From SIG78 sp045635745 (GTDB lineage Bacteria; Verrucomicrobiota; Lentisphaeria; Victivallales; Victivallaceae), in NCBI GenBank assembly GCA_045635745.1, contig JAZTWG010000066.1:1-16051 (forward strand): DNA of 16,051 nt, in the 5' to 3' direction. Shown in pieces: positions 1 to 7,571 of this stretch. Position numbers and translations under genes: made by a program. How positions within the stretch are numbered: the stretch's first letter is position 1; each line of letters opens with the position of its first letter. The notes beneath the pieces were generated by a model, which was not told the origin of the DNA, made no database searches, and was given only the letters and a program-made list of their open reading frames with translations.

Positions 1-32
1 CTTTTTGCGGAAAAACTCCCGCAACGCCGCCT

Positions 33-63
33 TGTGGATTTTATTTTTACCTTAAAATCCACA
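33..63 (-). terminator. Hairpin downstream of the first prepilin-like gene
   Basis: Perfect 11-bp inverted repeat, TGTGGATTTTA at 33-43 and TAAAATCCACA at 53-63, with a 9-nt loop. It lies about 60 nt beyond the stop of the minus-strand gene at 121-963, so it may end that transcript. There is no clean T-run after the stem on the minus strand, so it may be only a 3' stabilising stem. A second short stem (TTGCGG at 5-10, CCGCAA at 19-24) lies beyond it. No gene is seen in 1-120. Confidence 0.45.
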
Positions 64-120
64 GACAGCATTTTGTTTACTATGTTAAAAATTTGATTTT
101 CAGATGATTATGCAGACTCT

Positions 121-963
121 TCAGAAAATATCGGAAGTTGTTGATTTGGGATTCCAAAACGCTTTTACCGAACTGCCGGCGGTCTGGGGGATCTCTTTTT
201 CAGTCATATATTGTACATGACCATCAGCAAAGAGTATGTTCATACCGCCATTATGCCGCAAAACGTAGGGAATTCTTTCAGGCTTTGTACTTACCTCAAA
301 AAGATAGTATAGCACGGAATAAAAACAACCTTCGGTAAAAGTCGCCAGTGATGAGGGATTGGTGAATGCGGCGATCTTGCAATTGACGGGATCACTAAAT
401 GCGCCGTTGTAAGCCATGGTCCAATATCCCCCCTTACTCCATTCCGGAGAAGATTCAGGACTGCTGGCAGATGGACACACATAGTTGGATACAACATTAT
501 CGGGTTTGAATGCGGCAAAATCTGTACTTTTTCTATCTTCCGGCCAGTACCCGGCCATTATTCTGCTCGACAGCTTCAGGGCCGGATTCAGAGGATGAGT
601 ATTGAATGTAGTAAAAATATAGTTATTTTTATCTACAGTTACATTCACCGGCATGTAATCATTGTTGGAGTCAATGTAGAACATAAGGGATTTGCCTGCT
701 GTATTGAAATTACTTACACAGGAAATAGCTCTGGCCCGTTCGCGGGCCGCGGAAAGTGCCGGCAGCAGCATTGCCCCCAGAATAGCAATAATAGCAATGA
801 CAACGAGGAGTTCTATTAAGGTGAAGCAAAATTGCTTCACCTGCCTGCAGGCAGGTGAATAACCACCATCCGCCGCGCTGTTTCTTTTCATAATACCTTT
901 CAGCATAAAGTTTTTGTTTTTCAGAGTGTTTCGGCACAAATCATGTTTTTTGAAGGTACTCAT
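121..963 (-). CDS. Prepilin-like (type II pseudopilin leader) secreted protein with H-X9-DG motif
   Basis: 280-residue protein with a prepilin N-methylation segment starting at F47 (FTLIELLVVIAIIAIL, with E51 as the usual Glu+5), a hydrophobic stretch to about residue 70, then SAARERARA. The C-terminal part has HNGGMNILFADGHVQ (about residues 238-252), which fits the H-X9-DG processing-associated motif of large Lentisphaerota and Planctomycetota families. The leader should be cut by a prepilin peptidase and the rest exposed outside the cytoplasmic membrane; no ligand can be named. The 46-residue pre-leader is unusually long and partly encoded by palindromic DNA. Start at 963 is supported by GGGGAAG 5 nt upstream; starts at codons 20 or 25 are possible, and the latter has GAAAGG upstream. 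It shares a promoter element with the rhamnosidase, suggesting co-expression on the same sugar. Confidence 0.85.
   Translation of the reverse strand: MSTFKKHDLCRNTLKNKNFMLKGIMKRNSAADGGYSPACRQVKQFCFTLIELLVVIAIIAILGAMLLPALSAARERARAISCVSNFNTAGKSLMFYIDSNNDYMPVNVTVDKNNYIFTTFNTHPLNPALKLSSRIMAGYWPEDRKSTDFAAFKPDNVVSNYVCPSASSPESSPEWSKGGYWTMAYNGAFSDPVNCKIAAFTNPSSLATFTEGCFYSVLYYLFEVSTKPERIPYVLRHNGGMNILFADGHVQYMTEKEIPQTAGSSVKAFWNPKSTTSDIF
821..859. repeat. Two overlapping perfect palindromes inside the prepilin leader codons
   Basis: Positions 821-840 are GTGAAGCAA, 2 nt, TTGCTTCAC. Positions 836-859 are a perfect 24-bp palindrome centred on CTGCAG. The two share TTCAC at 836-840, so GTGAA/TTCAC occurs three times in 39 nt. 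On the minus strand the block stays in frame and encodes FSPACRQVKQFCFT-type residues immediately before and into the conserved FTLIEL leader. It looks like a short repeat element accommodated in frame, not ordinary coding drift. Confidence 0.8.
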
Positions 964-1031
964 TTTTCTTCCCCTTTCCGGTGATGTTTTTGAAATGCTC
1001 CTGCATACTGAAATTTTATTGCTACGCTAAT

Positions 1032-1099
1032 AGTATAACAAAAAAAATTTGAAAATCATAGTACCAATTCCACGAAAAATAGTATTATTCCGATAAAAA
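1032..1099 (-). promoter_or_regulatory. Prepilin-gene promoter with AraC/RhaS-type operator (copy A)
   Basis: Read on the minus strand: an 18-mer TTTTTATCGGAATAATAC (1099-1082), 17 nt, GTACTAT (1064-1058), 20 nt, then TATACT (1037-1032) as -10, and 68 nt to the ATG at 963. The same elements with the same spacings stand before the rhamnosidase at 2212-2279. ATAATAC and GTACTAT form an imperfect inverted pair; the second abuts the -35 position, as expected for AraC-family class II activation. Confidence 0.75.
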
Positions 1100-1261
1100 G
1101 TGCAGTTTGTCTGTTTGTAAAACCGCTGGCGGGGCAAATATGAGGGCTTAAATCCCCCCCAATTGTATTTTTTAAGAAAAGCTGTAACTTTTATGTGAAA
1201 AACGCTTTTGGGGGAAGTTTATTCAGGCAGTATATTTTGCCGTTTTTTTGCGTCCGGAAAA

Positions 1262-2101
1262 TTATTTTTTTGCAGAAAGACGACGGTATTCCAAAGGGGA
1301 AATGCCCATGATTTTCCGGAAACATTTGTCAAAGTAAGCATTATCAAAATATCCCAGTTCAGCAGCGATCTCGGAGATAGATTTGGTTGAATTTTCCAAT
1401 CTGCCGCAAGCCAGATCCACCCGGTAACGGATGAGATAATCGGAAAAAGTAATTCCTGTCAGCCGCTTGAAAAAGCGACCGGCATATTCAGGAGAACAAC
1501 CGAATATTTTTCCTAACTCATTGAGTGTAAGTTTTTCCCGACAATGCTGATGAATCAGTTCAAAAGCTTTTGCCGCCAGTTTGGAGTCGTGGCTGGAAGC
1601 AGTGGCAATAAAATGTGTATCCCGATACCGGAGCAGTTCAACCATAAACCGCAGGAATATTGCCCGGGCTGCCACCTGATGCCCCGGCCGTGAACTTTTC
1701 AACTCCCCGGTCAACTCAACAAGCATAGGTTCGATCCTTTCGCGCGCCGCATTGGGGATGGTGAATTTGCCGTACTCGTGCAGCAGAGGCTGAAACTCCG
1801 GGTATTCACTTTCGGTAAAAAAATCTCTGGAAAACATCAAATTGTAAAATTTCAACCCCAGATTACCGGAAAATTCGTGCCGGTCGCCGGGGCGGATTAT
1901 ATACAAATCGCCCACCAGCATCGGGAAGCGCAGATTATTGACTGCACACCAGCCGGTGCCGGAAGAAACAAAAAGTATTTCAAAACAATCATGGGTATGA
2001 ACTTGCTGATAAAGCAGATATGGCGATTCCAGCCATGCTGCCAGAGGCATATTGGAGTATAAAAAATTTTTCAGTTCGAAAAAAAGGATTTCGTCACTCA
2101 T
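1262..2101 (-). CDS. AraC-family transcriptional regulator (RhaS/RhaR-like layout)
   Basis: 279 residues. The N-terminal half is a cupin-type sugar-sensing domain (about 15-110) with VHTHDCFE (H35, H37, E41) and PGDRHEFSG (H75). The C-terminal half is a two-HTH AraC DNA-binding domain: HTH1 about 192-214 (LNELGKIFGCSPEYAGRFFKR) and HTH2 about 241-264 (ISEIAAELGYFDNAYFDKCF), followed by the usual GISPLEYR. Length is typical. Start at 2101 has only a weak GGA-type ribosome site. It is divergent from the GH78 rhamnosidase and convergent-side neighbour of the prepilin gene, both of which carry the same operator-like element, so it is probably their activator responding to rhamnose or a rhamnoside. 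The effector is inferred from context, not from residues. Confidence 0.92.
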   Translation of the reverse strand: MSDEILFFELKNFLYSNMPLAAWLESPYLLYQQVHTHDCFEILFVSSGTGWCAVNNLRFPMLVGDLYIIRPGDRHEFSGNLGLKFYNLMFSRDFFTESEYPEFQPLLHEYGKFTIPNAARERIEPMLVELTGELKSSRPGHQVAARAIFLRFMVELLRYRDTHFIATASSHDSKLAAKAFELIHQHCREKLTLNELGKIFGCSPEYAGRFFKRLTGITFSDYLIRYRVDLACGRLENSTKSISEIAAELGYFDNAYFDKCFRKIMGISPLEYRRLSAKK

Positions 2102-2170
2102 TTTTATCGATCCACTTTATCAATGCCCCGAAAGGGTGTTTTTTTATAAAAAGCCGCCTGGGCTTCAGAT

Positions 2171-2198
2171 AATATAACCACGGCTTTCCACAATGCAA
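2171..2198 (-). promoter_or_regulatory. Possible promoter of the AraC-family gene
   Basis: Minus strand TTGCAT (2198-2193), 16 nt, TATATT (2176-2171), about 70 nt before the start at 2101. It lies next to the composite operator at 2212-2253, so the bound regulator could also affect its own gene. A small stem (AAGCC, 5 nt, GGCTT then T-run) occurs in the leader around 2143-2165 on the minus strand; too weak to call an attenuator. Confidence 0.4.
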
Positions 2199-2211
2199 AT
2201 ACTTAAAGAGA

Positions 2212-2279
2212 TTTTTATCGGAATAATACAAATTTTCAGATGATTAGTACTATCAAAAATTAAACAGTTTATGTATATT
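2212..2279 (+). promoter_or_regulatory. Rhamnosidase promoter with AraC/RhaS-type operator (copy B)
   Basis: TTTTTATCGGAATAATAC (2212-2229), 17 nt, GTACTAT (2247-2253), 20 nt, TATATT (2274-2279) as -10, 75 nt to the ATG at 2355. The 18-mer, the 7-mer and both spacings are identical to copy A at 1032-1099 while the spacers differ, which is what a functional protein site would leave. Extended half-sites of 17 nt form an imperfect inverted repeat with a 17-nt gap, the geometry remembered for E. coli RhaR (and nearly RhaS). Confidence 0.78.
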
Positions 2280-2354
2280 TACAAAGAGGAAGCAAGCTGT
2301 ATCAGGGATATTTTCTGAAAATATAAACTCTTTTACCAGAAAGAAGGTTTGAAA

Positions 2355-4559
2355 ATGATCGACAAGTATCAGGGCATCTGGATAAAATCTTATAAGGAAT
2401 ATTGTTATTTTGATGATTTTCCCGGAGCGTATTTCCGCAAAACATTCATTGCCCCGCAGAGTATAAACAACGCTCAAATACAAATCTGCGGTCTGGGCGT
2501 GCATGAGATCTATCTTAACGGCGAAAAAGTGGGCGACCGCTGGTTTGCTCCGGCGCTTTCGCAATATGACTACCGCTGCGGCAGTATTACTTATGATATT
2601 GGCAAGATGCTGATCCCGGGCAAAGAAAATGTCGTGATCATTATGCTGGGCAATGGTTTTTTCAATTGTCACAACGAATGGATGTATACGGTGAATTTTT
2701 CTTCGTGGCGTACTTCACCGCGGCTGATATGCGATATTCTGGTAAATGGAGAAGTGGTCGTTGTCTCCGGGACGGATTGGAAAACCCACCCCGGGCCGGT
2801 AGTGTTTGATGTGCACCATCTCGGCGAAGATTATGATGCCCGGCTGGAAATACCCGAGGCCTTCAAAAGCGGGTTCGATGATTCTCAATGGGCAGATGCC
2901 TTCCGGGCTTATCCGCCCGGGGGGATTCTGGAGCATGATGAAGATGAACCGTGCCGAGTAATTTCGCAGTGGCAGGGCAAAAACATCGCTCCGGCCAATG
3001 CCGATTTCTTTGTTTTTGATTTCGAAACCACCATCGCGGGGGCAGTTGAGGTGAAAATGCGCGGAAAACGCGGCAGTAAAGTCACCTTTAAATACGCCGA
3101 AGTTCTGGATAGTGACGGGCACGCCGATACATCATTTATTGACCTTGGAGTCAAACGGTTTGAAACTGATTCTTACATCTTCAAAGGCGATGGTATAGAA
3201 TCGTGGCATCCGCATTTTGTGTGGCATGGGTTCCGGTATGTGGAAGCCATTCCGGATGATCCGTCGGTGGAAATTATTGACATGAAAGGTTTGTTTATTG
3301 CTTCGGATCTTAAAGAGATTGGCACGATCGAAACCGGCAATGCAGTTCTGAATAAAATAAATGAGCTGACCCGTACCAGTTATCTGGGCAATTTCATGGG
3401 CATACCCACAGATTGCCCGACCAGAGAAAAATTCGGTTGGCTGGGCGATGCCAACTGTGCTTTGGAAAGCGGCTGGTGGAATTTCTATCCGAAAAACGGC
3501 TTGCACCGTCTGGTAAATATAATAATGGATATTCAGCGGCCGGATGGCAATCTTGCCACCCACGGGCCGACAACCTTGTGGGGATTTGAGCAATCTTGTC
3601 CCTCATATTCGATTTTCATGTATGAATTCTGCCGTTACTGCTGGCTTTTTGATGGCGACGACCAAATGATGGCAGAATATTATGACAAACTGGTAAAAGG
3701 TATTGCATTTTTTGAAATGCTTACTGCCGATGACAATCTCTGCCACACCGGCTACTCCGACTGGTGCCATCCGCAGTATTTTCCCGGTAAATCAGACGGG
3801 GAAAGACTGGATCCTACGCCGATGGAAAGTATAGCCTACTACAATATGATACAGGATATGATCCTTTTTGCCGAACATCTGGGTAAAAGCGATGATGTAG
3901 CTTATTTCAGCGAACTCGGAGCCAGAGTGCGCCAGGCAATCCGCAGCAAATATTATGATCCTCGGGAACATACCTTTGACGGCGGGTTCTGGACGACCAA
4001 CGCTATGGCTTTGATGTGCGGAATCGTAAATGATGATGAAAAAGCAGCAGTTGCCGCCAATCTGGTCAACTCAATCAGAACCGAGAAACATCGGGTTTGG
4101 GCAGGGATATTGGGAGCAAAATTCATTATTCGTGCTCTGGCTGAAAATGGATATGCTGAAGATGCCTGCCAGATGATCGTGCAACAAGAATACCCGGGCT
4201 GGGGCAATCTTGTTGCCAATGGGGCAACTGCATTGTGGGAAATGTGGCATGGTAAAGCTTCCCGCAATCACATCATGTTCGGCGAGCCCTCGGCATGGAT
4301 GTACCGTTATCTGGCGGGGATCTCGCCTCAGGCACCGGGCTTTACCAAAGTCAGGTTTGCGCCCAACTTTGTCAGTCAAACCGATTTTGTCCGGGCTGAA
4401 CATCTTGCGCCGGTCGGAAAAATTGTCTCCGAATGGCGTCGGGATGGCAAAAAGATCCACTGCAAATTCACTCTGCCGGAAGGGGTGACTGCGGAAGTAA
4501 AATTGCCTGGAATTGATCAGGAAATTCAGAGCAGTACCGAATTTATTATAGAGTGTTGA
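2355..4559 (+). CDS. GH78 alpha-L-rhamnosidase
   Basis: 734 residues from ATG 2355 (AAGAAGG 7 nt upstream; an in-frame TTG lies 6 nt earlier). Removes terminal alpha-L-rhamnose from plant polysaccharide or flavonoid glycosides by an inverting mechanism. N-terminal beta-sandwich with the Bac_rhamnosid_N signature (GLGVHEIYLNGEKVG, about 46-60), a second beta domain to about 320, then the (alpha/alpha)6 barrel. The catalytic signature IPTDCPTREKFGWLGD (350-365) has D353, E358 and D365, with spacings 5 and 7 matching the acidic residues of Bacillus RhaB. Later ALWEMWHG and NHIMFGEPSAWMYRYLAGI carry the usual second acidic site and barrel end; a C-terminal beta-sandwich closes the protein. No signal peptide, so it probably acts in the cytoplasm on imported oligosaccharides. 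Divergent from the AraC-type regulator. Confidence 0.93.
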   Translation: MIDKYQGIWIKSYKEYCYFDDFPGAYFRKTFIAPQSINNAQIQICGLGVHEIYLNGEKVGDRWFAPALSQYDYRCGSITYDIGKMLIPGKENVVIIMLGNGFFNCHNEWMYTVNFSSWRTSPRLICDILVNGEVVVVSGTDWKTHPGPVVFDVHHLGEDYDARLEIPEAFKSGFDDSQWADAFRAYPPGGILEHDEDEPCRVISQWQGKNIAPANADFFVFDFETTIAGAVEVKMRGKRGSKVTFKYAEVLDSDGHADTSFIDLGVKRFETDSYIFKGDGIESWHPHFVWHGFRYVEAIPDDPSVEIIDMKGLFIASDLKEIGTIETGNAVLNKINELTRTSYLGNFMGIPTDCPTREKFGWLGDANCALESGWWNFYPKNGLHRLVNIIMDIQRPDGNLATHGPTTLWGFEQSCPSYSIFMYEFCRYCWLFDGDDQMMAEYYDKLVKGIAFFEMLTADDNLCHTGYSDWCHPQYFPGKSDGERLDPTPMESIAYYNMIQDMILFAEHLGKSDDVAYFSELGARVRQAIRSKYYDPREHTFDGGFWTTNAMALMCGIVNDDEKAAVAANLVNSIRTEKHRVWAGILGAKFIIRALAENGYAEDACQMIVQQEYPGWGNLVANGATALWEMWHGKASRNHIMFGEPSAWMYRYLAGISPQAPGFTKVRFAPNFVSQTDFVRAEHLAPVGKIVSEWRRDGKKIHCKFTLPEGVTAEVKLPGIDQEIQSSTEFIIEC

Positions 4560-4587
4560 AAATATCCTTGGAACTGACAGCAAACTG

Positions 4588-4628
4588 AAACCCGCAAGCG
4601 AGGCGCTTTTTGCCTCTCCTGCGGGTTT
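4588..4628. terminator. Terminator between convergent rhamnosidase and hydrolase genes
   Basis: AAACCCGCA (4588-4596) pairs with TGCGGGTTT (4620-4628); inside it GAGGC (4600-4604) pairs with GCCTC (4612-4616) around a T-rich loop. T residues end the stem on both strands, so it can serve the plus-strand rhamnosidase and, less strongly, the minus-strand operon ending at 4710. Confidence 0.8.
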
Positions 4629-4709
4629 ATATTTGCAATATTAAATGAAGAGTGGCAGAAAATAATCCGGCATCCAACCACTCATTACCGGTCATCACCT
4701 CTGACTGAA

Positions 4710-5462
4710 TCAGATGATCACTGATTCACCTTCGTGTGCAAGCATCACATTTTCGCGTCGGGCAATGGCTTCCTGTTCTGCCGGATCTGTCGGCCACAAG
4801 GTAAGTGCGCGGTGATCAAACCAAACCTTTACATCGTCGGTAATATTCCCCGATTTTTTCAGCACACGCCGCATGGCTGCAAACATTACCGGATCGCTGT
4901 GTTCAAATATCCGCCAGTTATCCGGCTGCGACATAGTTGCATCCCAAACAATAGCATCTATATGCTTATCGCCGATCAATCTGCGCGCTTTGGCCAACAT
5001 CCATGCAGTATCCAGAGCGTAAAGCAGGGTCTTTCCGTTAACAGTTATAAGGTAATTGAATGTTTCTTCCCTGATATCTTCCACCGCATGATTGGCGGGA
5101 AGCACCAGAAAAGTACAATCGCCAATCGTAAATTCATCACCATAAGTTATTGCGTGCACATTGCAAATATCCGCAACTTTTCCGCAAGCTTGAGCCGTTC
5201 CGTAAAAATCTATTTTTCTTCCGCCAGCAATACTGCGGATATTGTTGACATCAAAGTGATCGCCGTGGCTGTGAGTATTGACAATGCAGTTGATCTGTTC
5301 AACTTTAACTCCGAAGCGCTCCATAGCAGCTTTTGCCGTCGGGCCGCAATCCAGCAGGATATTGTCCTCCAGTAATGAAACAGTACTGCCGGCAACCCCT
5401 TTCTGACCATATTTCGACCAATCGTAGTCAGCAGCCCCGGTTCCTAAAAACATTAGTTTCAT
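4710..5462 (-). CDS. Metallo-beta-lactamase-fold hydrolase, PhnP/RNase Z-like
   Basis: 250 residues from ATG 5462 (GGGTGA upstream); a GTG 9 nt earlier is an alternative. The start FLGTGAADYDW followed by GSTVSLLEDNILLDCGP is the usual opening of PhnP/RNase Z-like phosphodiesterases. The metal motif THSHGDHFD gives H64, H66, D68 and H69; H125 (ANHAVED), D151 (ALDTAW) and H217 (FDHRAL) are the likely remaining ligands of a two-metal site. PhnP itself opens cyclic ribose phosphate esters in phosphonate use, but no other phn gene is visible, so the substrate is unknown. It lies 34 nt after the GDPD-like gene in the same direction. The 3' end overlaps an 8-bp hairpin (4706-4728). Confidence 0.82.
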   Translation of the reverse strand: MKLMFLGTGAADYDWSKYGQKGVAGSTVSLLEDNILLDCGPTAKAAMERFGVKVEQINCIVNTHSHGDHFDVNNIRSIAGGRKIDFYGTAQACGKVADICNVHAITYGDEFTIGDCTFLVLPANHAVEDIREETFNYLITVNGKTLLYALDTAWMLAKARRLIGDKHIDAIVWDATMSQPDNWRIFEHSDPVMFAAMRRVLKKSGNITDDVKVWFDHRALTLWPTDPAEQEAIARRENVMLAHEGESVII

Positions 5463-5496
5463 AATATTCACCCAATGTGTTGATTTTTTTCAGATA

Positions 5497-6294
5497 TTAT
5501 TGAACAGTTACCGCTTGAGCAACATTCCAATAGTCATTCGTTAATACAGTATCAATCCCCATATTCAAATACTCCTGCACTTTGCCGGGATCATCGCAAT
5601 AGAAGAGATTGCACTTTATATTATTGGCATGAGCTTTGTCGATCATCTCCTGACTTATATAAGGCAAAAATATCTGGGCTTTCTGACATTTGTACCCAAT
5701 AGCCATGTCGATGATTTTCCACGGTTCCGGATAAGCCCCCATACATCTGGATATTTCCGGAGCAACTTCCAGAGCGCATTTCATAACGCTGTATGCGCCC
5801 ATAAAATAAACGTGTCGCTGCTGATCATACTTATAGAGCAATTCGACAATCTTTTCCATGGATTTGCTGGAATAATAGTTCAGAGCTTCCATGCCTTCAC
5901 CGGGATTTTTCAAATGAAGATTAAAAACCGCGTGCTGCGAAAATTTGCTTAAAACTTCCTCAAAAAGAGCAATTTTTGTATTGGCAAAGCGTTCAGAAAA
6001 ACGGCTGCCGAAGTCATACTCATATAATTCTGCAAGAGTTTTGTTTTCGATCATGCCGCTGCCGTTGGATACACGTTCCAAATTGCTGTCATGCGCCACC
6101 ACAGGAACACCATCGCGGGTAAAGCGGACATCAAATTCGATTTCAACAGCCCCCATCCCAATTGCAGCGCCGAAAGCAGCAAGGGAATTTTCAGGTGCAA
6201 CGGTATTGAAACCGCGATGCGCGCAGATTCTGGGATATGGCATTGAATGATCGTCTAACACTAAAAAATCAGCAGAAGATGTGGAAGAAACCAT
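5497..6294 (-). CDS. Glycerophosphodiester phosphodiesterase family protein
   Basis: 265 residues. GDPD fold with the family signature ICAHRGFNTVAPENSLAAF: H26 and R27, E35 and N36, then EIEFDV (E53, D55) and VVAHDS (H68). H26 and H68 are the expected acid/base pair and E53/D55 metal ligands. The C-terminal INTVLTNDYW-like end (GIDTVLTNDYW) is typical. Such enzymes cut glycerophosphodiesters to glycerol-3-phosphate and an alcohol; many bacterial members act on other phosphodiesters. No convincing signal peptide, so cytoplasmic. Start 6294 is supported by GAGG 7 nt upstream; M18 (MPYPRICAHRG) is an alternative that leaves the domain whole. First gene of an operon with the metallo-hydrolase, which suggests two successive phosphodiester cleavages. 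Confidence 0.88.
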   Translation of the reverse strand: MVSSTSSADFLVLDDHSMPYPRICAHRGFNTVAPENSLAAFGAAIGMGAVEIEFDVRFTRDGVPVVAHDSNLERVSNGSGMIENKTLAELYEYDFGSRFSERFANTKIALFEEVLSKFSQHAVFNLHLKNPGEGMEALNYYSSKSMEKIVELLYKYDQQRHVYFMGAYSVMKCALEVAPEISRCMGAYPEPWKIIDMAIGYKCQKAQIFLPYISQEMIDKAHANNIKCNLFYCDDPGKVQEYLNMGIDTVLTNDYWNVAQAVTVQ

Positions 6295-6324
6295 ATTTTA
6301 ACCTCATATATTTCCATATGCACC

Positions 6325-6353
6325 AATATACACCCCGAAAACATTTTTTACAA
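6325..6353 (-). promoter_or_regulatory. Promoter of the GDPD-hydrolase operon
   Basis: Minus strand TTGTAA (6353-6348), 17 nt, TATATT (6330-6325), about 30 nt upstream of the start at 6294. Good match to a sigma70-type promoter. The rhamnosidase-type operator is not present here. Confidence 0.6.
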
Positions 6354-6401
6354 ATCATTGCTTTAATTTATTTCCCCTGCCAGACAATATAGCAAAATTA
6401 C

Positions 6402-6629
6402 TTATGCATACGCGCCAACTGACAGTTTGCAATTACGAAGGCGGCAACCGGGTGCCGGGAGCACGGCGTATTCCCAAGCTTCGTCTAGCCATCCGGTTTG
6501 AGTCGGTCCCGGTGCAGCACAATTTGCCGTAATGCCATACTTTGCAGCTTCATGCGCAACACTGCGGCTAAAAAGCTCCTTACGGGAATCTCCGGCAGCA
6601 GATAAAAGCCGGTGTATATTTTCTGACAA
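6402..6629 (-). pseudogene. Remnant of a short-chain dehydrogenase/reductase
   Basis: The frame contains RSVAHEAAKYGITANCAAPGPTQTGWLDE, the conserved stretch after the SDR active-site helix (ItvN.vaPG.t.T). The Rossmann GxxxGxG region and the YxxxK catalytic motif are missing, there is no ATG and the only possible start is TTG. After about residue 55 the frame no longer looks like an SDR C-terminus; a shift to the next frame gives another short open stretch. The family resembles 3-oxoacyl-ACP reductase or sugar dehydrogenase type enzymes. No useful product is expected. Confidence 0.7.
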
Positions 6630-6646
6630 TACTTAAAAAGGCAAAA

Positions 6647-6772
6647 ATGAAGATCTCCAGAGAGGATTTATGCCGGAAAGATTCTGATTTTACAGATGCC
6701 GTTTTTTCAGCAGCATTGCCTAACCGCCGGCATATTGATAAGAGTCAAGTGCCAGCGGTAAAATATGGATAA
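6647..6772 (+). CDS. Possible 41-residue small ORF
   Basis: ATG at 6647 with AAAAGG 5 nt upstream, stop TAA at 6770-6772; the protein begins MKISREDLCRKDSDF and ends QVPAVKYG. No family is recognised and no promoter is evident. It lies between a pseudogene and a terminator, so it may be chance or decayed coding DNA. The minus strand here is also partly open. Apart from this and the SDR remnant, 6302-6784 holds nothing I can name. Confidence 0.2.
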   Translation: MKISREDLCRKDSDFTDAVFSAALPNRRHIDKSQVPAVKYG

Positions 6773-6784
6773 AATTTATTCTGC

Positions 6785-6806
6785 AAAAAGATTTGCAAAT
6801 CTTTTT
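6785..6806 (-). terminator. Hairpin directly after the second prepilin-like gene
   Basis: Perfect palindrome of 22 nt, AAAAAGATTTG then CAAATCTTTTT, starting at the base after the TGA stop (6809-6807). On the minus strand it gives an A/T stem with a TGCA loop and ends in five Ts, a plausible intrinsic terminator for the 10400-6807 operon. It would also work on the plus strand. Confidence 0.6.
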
Positions 6807-7559
6807 TCAGTTGGTGGTTTTTTTCGCCAGACCGGCATAAGAAAATTCTTTGGTCATCCGGTTGATATGAACAGCTTCCGCATGGCCGTCGATAAATCCG
6901 CCGTGAGTCAGACTGCCGGAATACTCTATGCTGTTGTTGTTTTTGGTGCACTCACCGCTGTCATGCCGGTACGCAACAACTGATTTGCTGATAAAGCTGT
7001 TATAGGAAGTAATGCGGTAACCGGCAAGCGAACCATTGTCCAGCAATAAAACCGCTTCTCCGGGGTTGGCAATGGTTGACATGGTGCGGGGCTGCGGCTT
7101 GCCGGCGGCTTTGTCGACAAAACTGTTGCCAACCAGCAGAGCATTTACCGTAAAGTGCGAATAGGTGAAAAAATCTCCATTTCCATCATTATGATTTCCG
7201 GCAAGCGAAATAGATTCCGCCGGACAGCTGAAGATGTTGAAATCTGCATTGCCGTTGCTCTGCCCAGTGGCTGATGCTTCAGTGATCGGACGATTGTGTA
7301 TAAGTTCAAAGCACATTGCCATCCAGTTGTTTTCAGAATCCTCGGCACCGCTGGCGGTGGTATTGGCAGGCAGAATCCAGTCGTTGTACAGATCCGAATA
7401 ACTGATATATGCCAATGTGAGCTGTTTGAGGTTGCTCAAACACCCCGTGCTCTTCGCACTGCGGCGGGCGGCGGAAAGCGCCGGCAAAAGCATGGCCGCA
7501 AGGATCGCAATAATGGCTATTACTACAAGAAGTTCAATGAGCGTGAAACGCTTTTTCAT
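6807..7559 (-). CDS. Prepilin-like secreted protein, second gene of glycosidase operon
   Basis: 250 residues. MKKRFTLIELLVVIAIIAIL is a short canonical prepilin leader (cut predicted between R4 and F5, E9 as Glu+5), followed by AAMLLPALSAARRSAKS and the conserved CLSNLKQL segment. The C-terminal part has RHDSGE and THGGFIDGHAEAV, a variant of the H-X9-DG module in which the spacing between the first His and DG is not conserved. Predicted to be membrane-anchored through the hydrophobic helix, with the globular part outside; function unknown. The ATG is 12 nt after the stop of the upstream gene, and that stop is part of its ribosome site (TAAGGAG, 8 nt spacing), so the two are translated from one mRNA. 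Confidence 0.88.
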   Translation of the reverse strand: MKKRFTLIELLVVIAIIAILAAMLLPALSAARRSAKSTGCLSNLKQLTLAYISYSDLYNDWILPANTTASGAEDSENNWMAMCFELIHNRPITEASATGQSNGNADFNIFSCPAESISLAGNHNDGNGDFFTYSHFTVNALLVGNSFVDKAAGKPQPRTMSTIANPGEAVLLLDNGSLAGYRITSYNSFISKSVVAYRHDSGECTKNNNSIEYSGSLTHGGFIDGHAEAVHINRMTKEFSYAGLAKKTTN

Positions 7560-7571
7560 AATACATGCTCC

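Noticed and set aside
97..112. ATTTTCAGATGATTA also occurs at 2232-2246 in the rhamnosidase operator
   Set aside because: The shared part lies in the non-conserved spacer of the operator and the flanks differ; in A/T-rich DNA this is probably chance.
5463..5471. GTG start giving MNIMKLMF for the metallo-hydrolase
   Set aside because: The ATG at 5462 has a better-placed GGGTGA and starts directly at the conserved beta strand.
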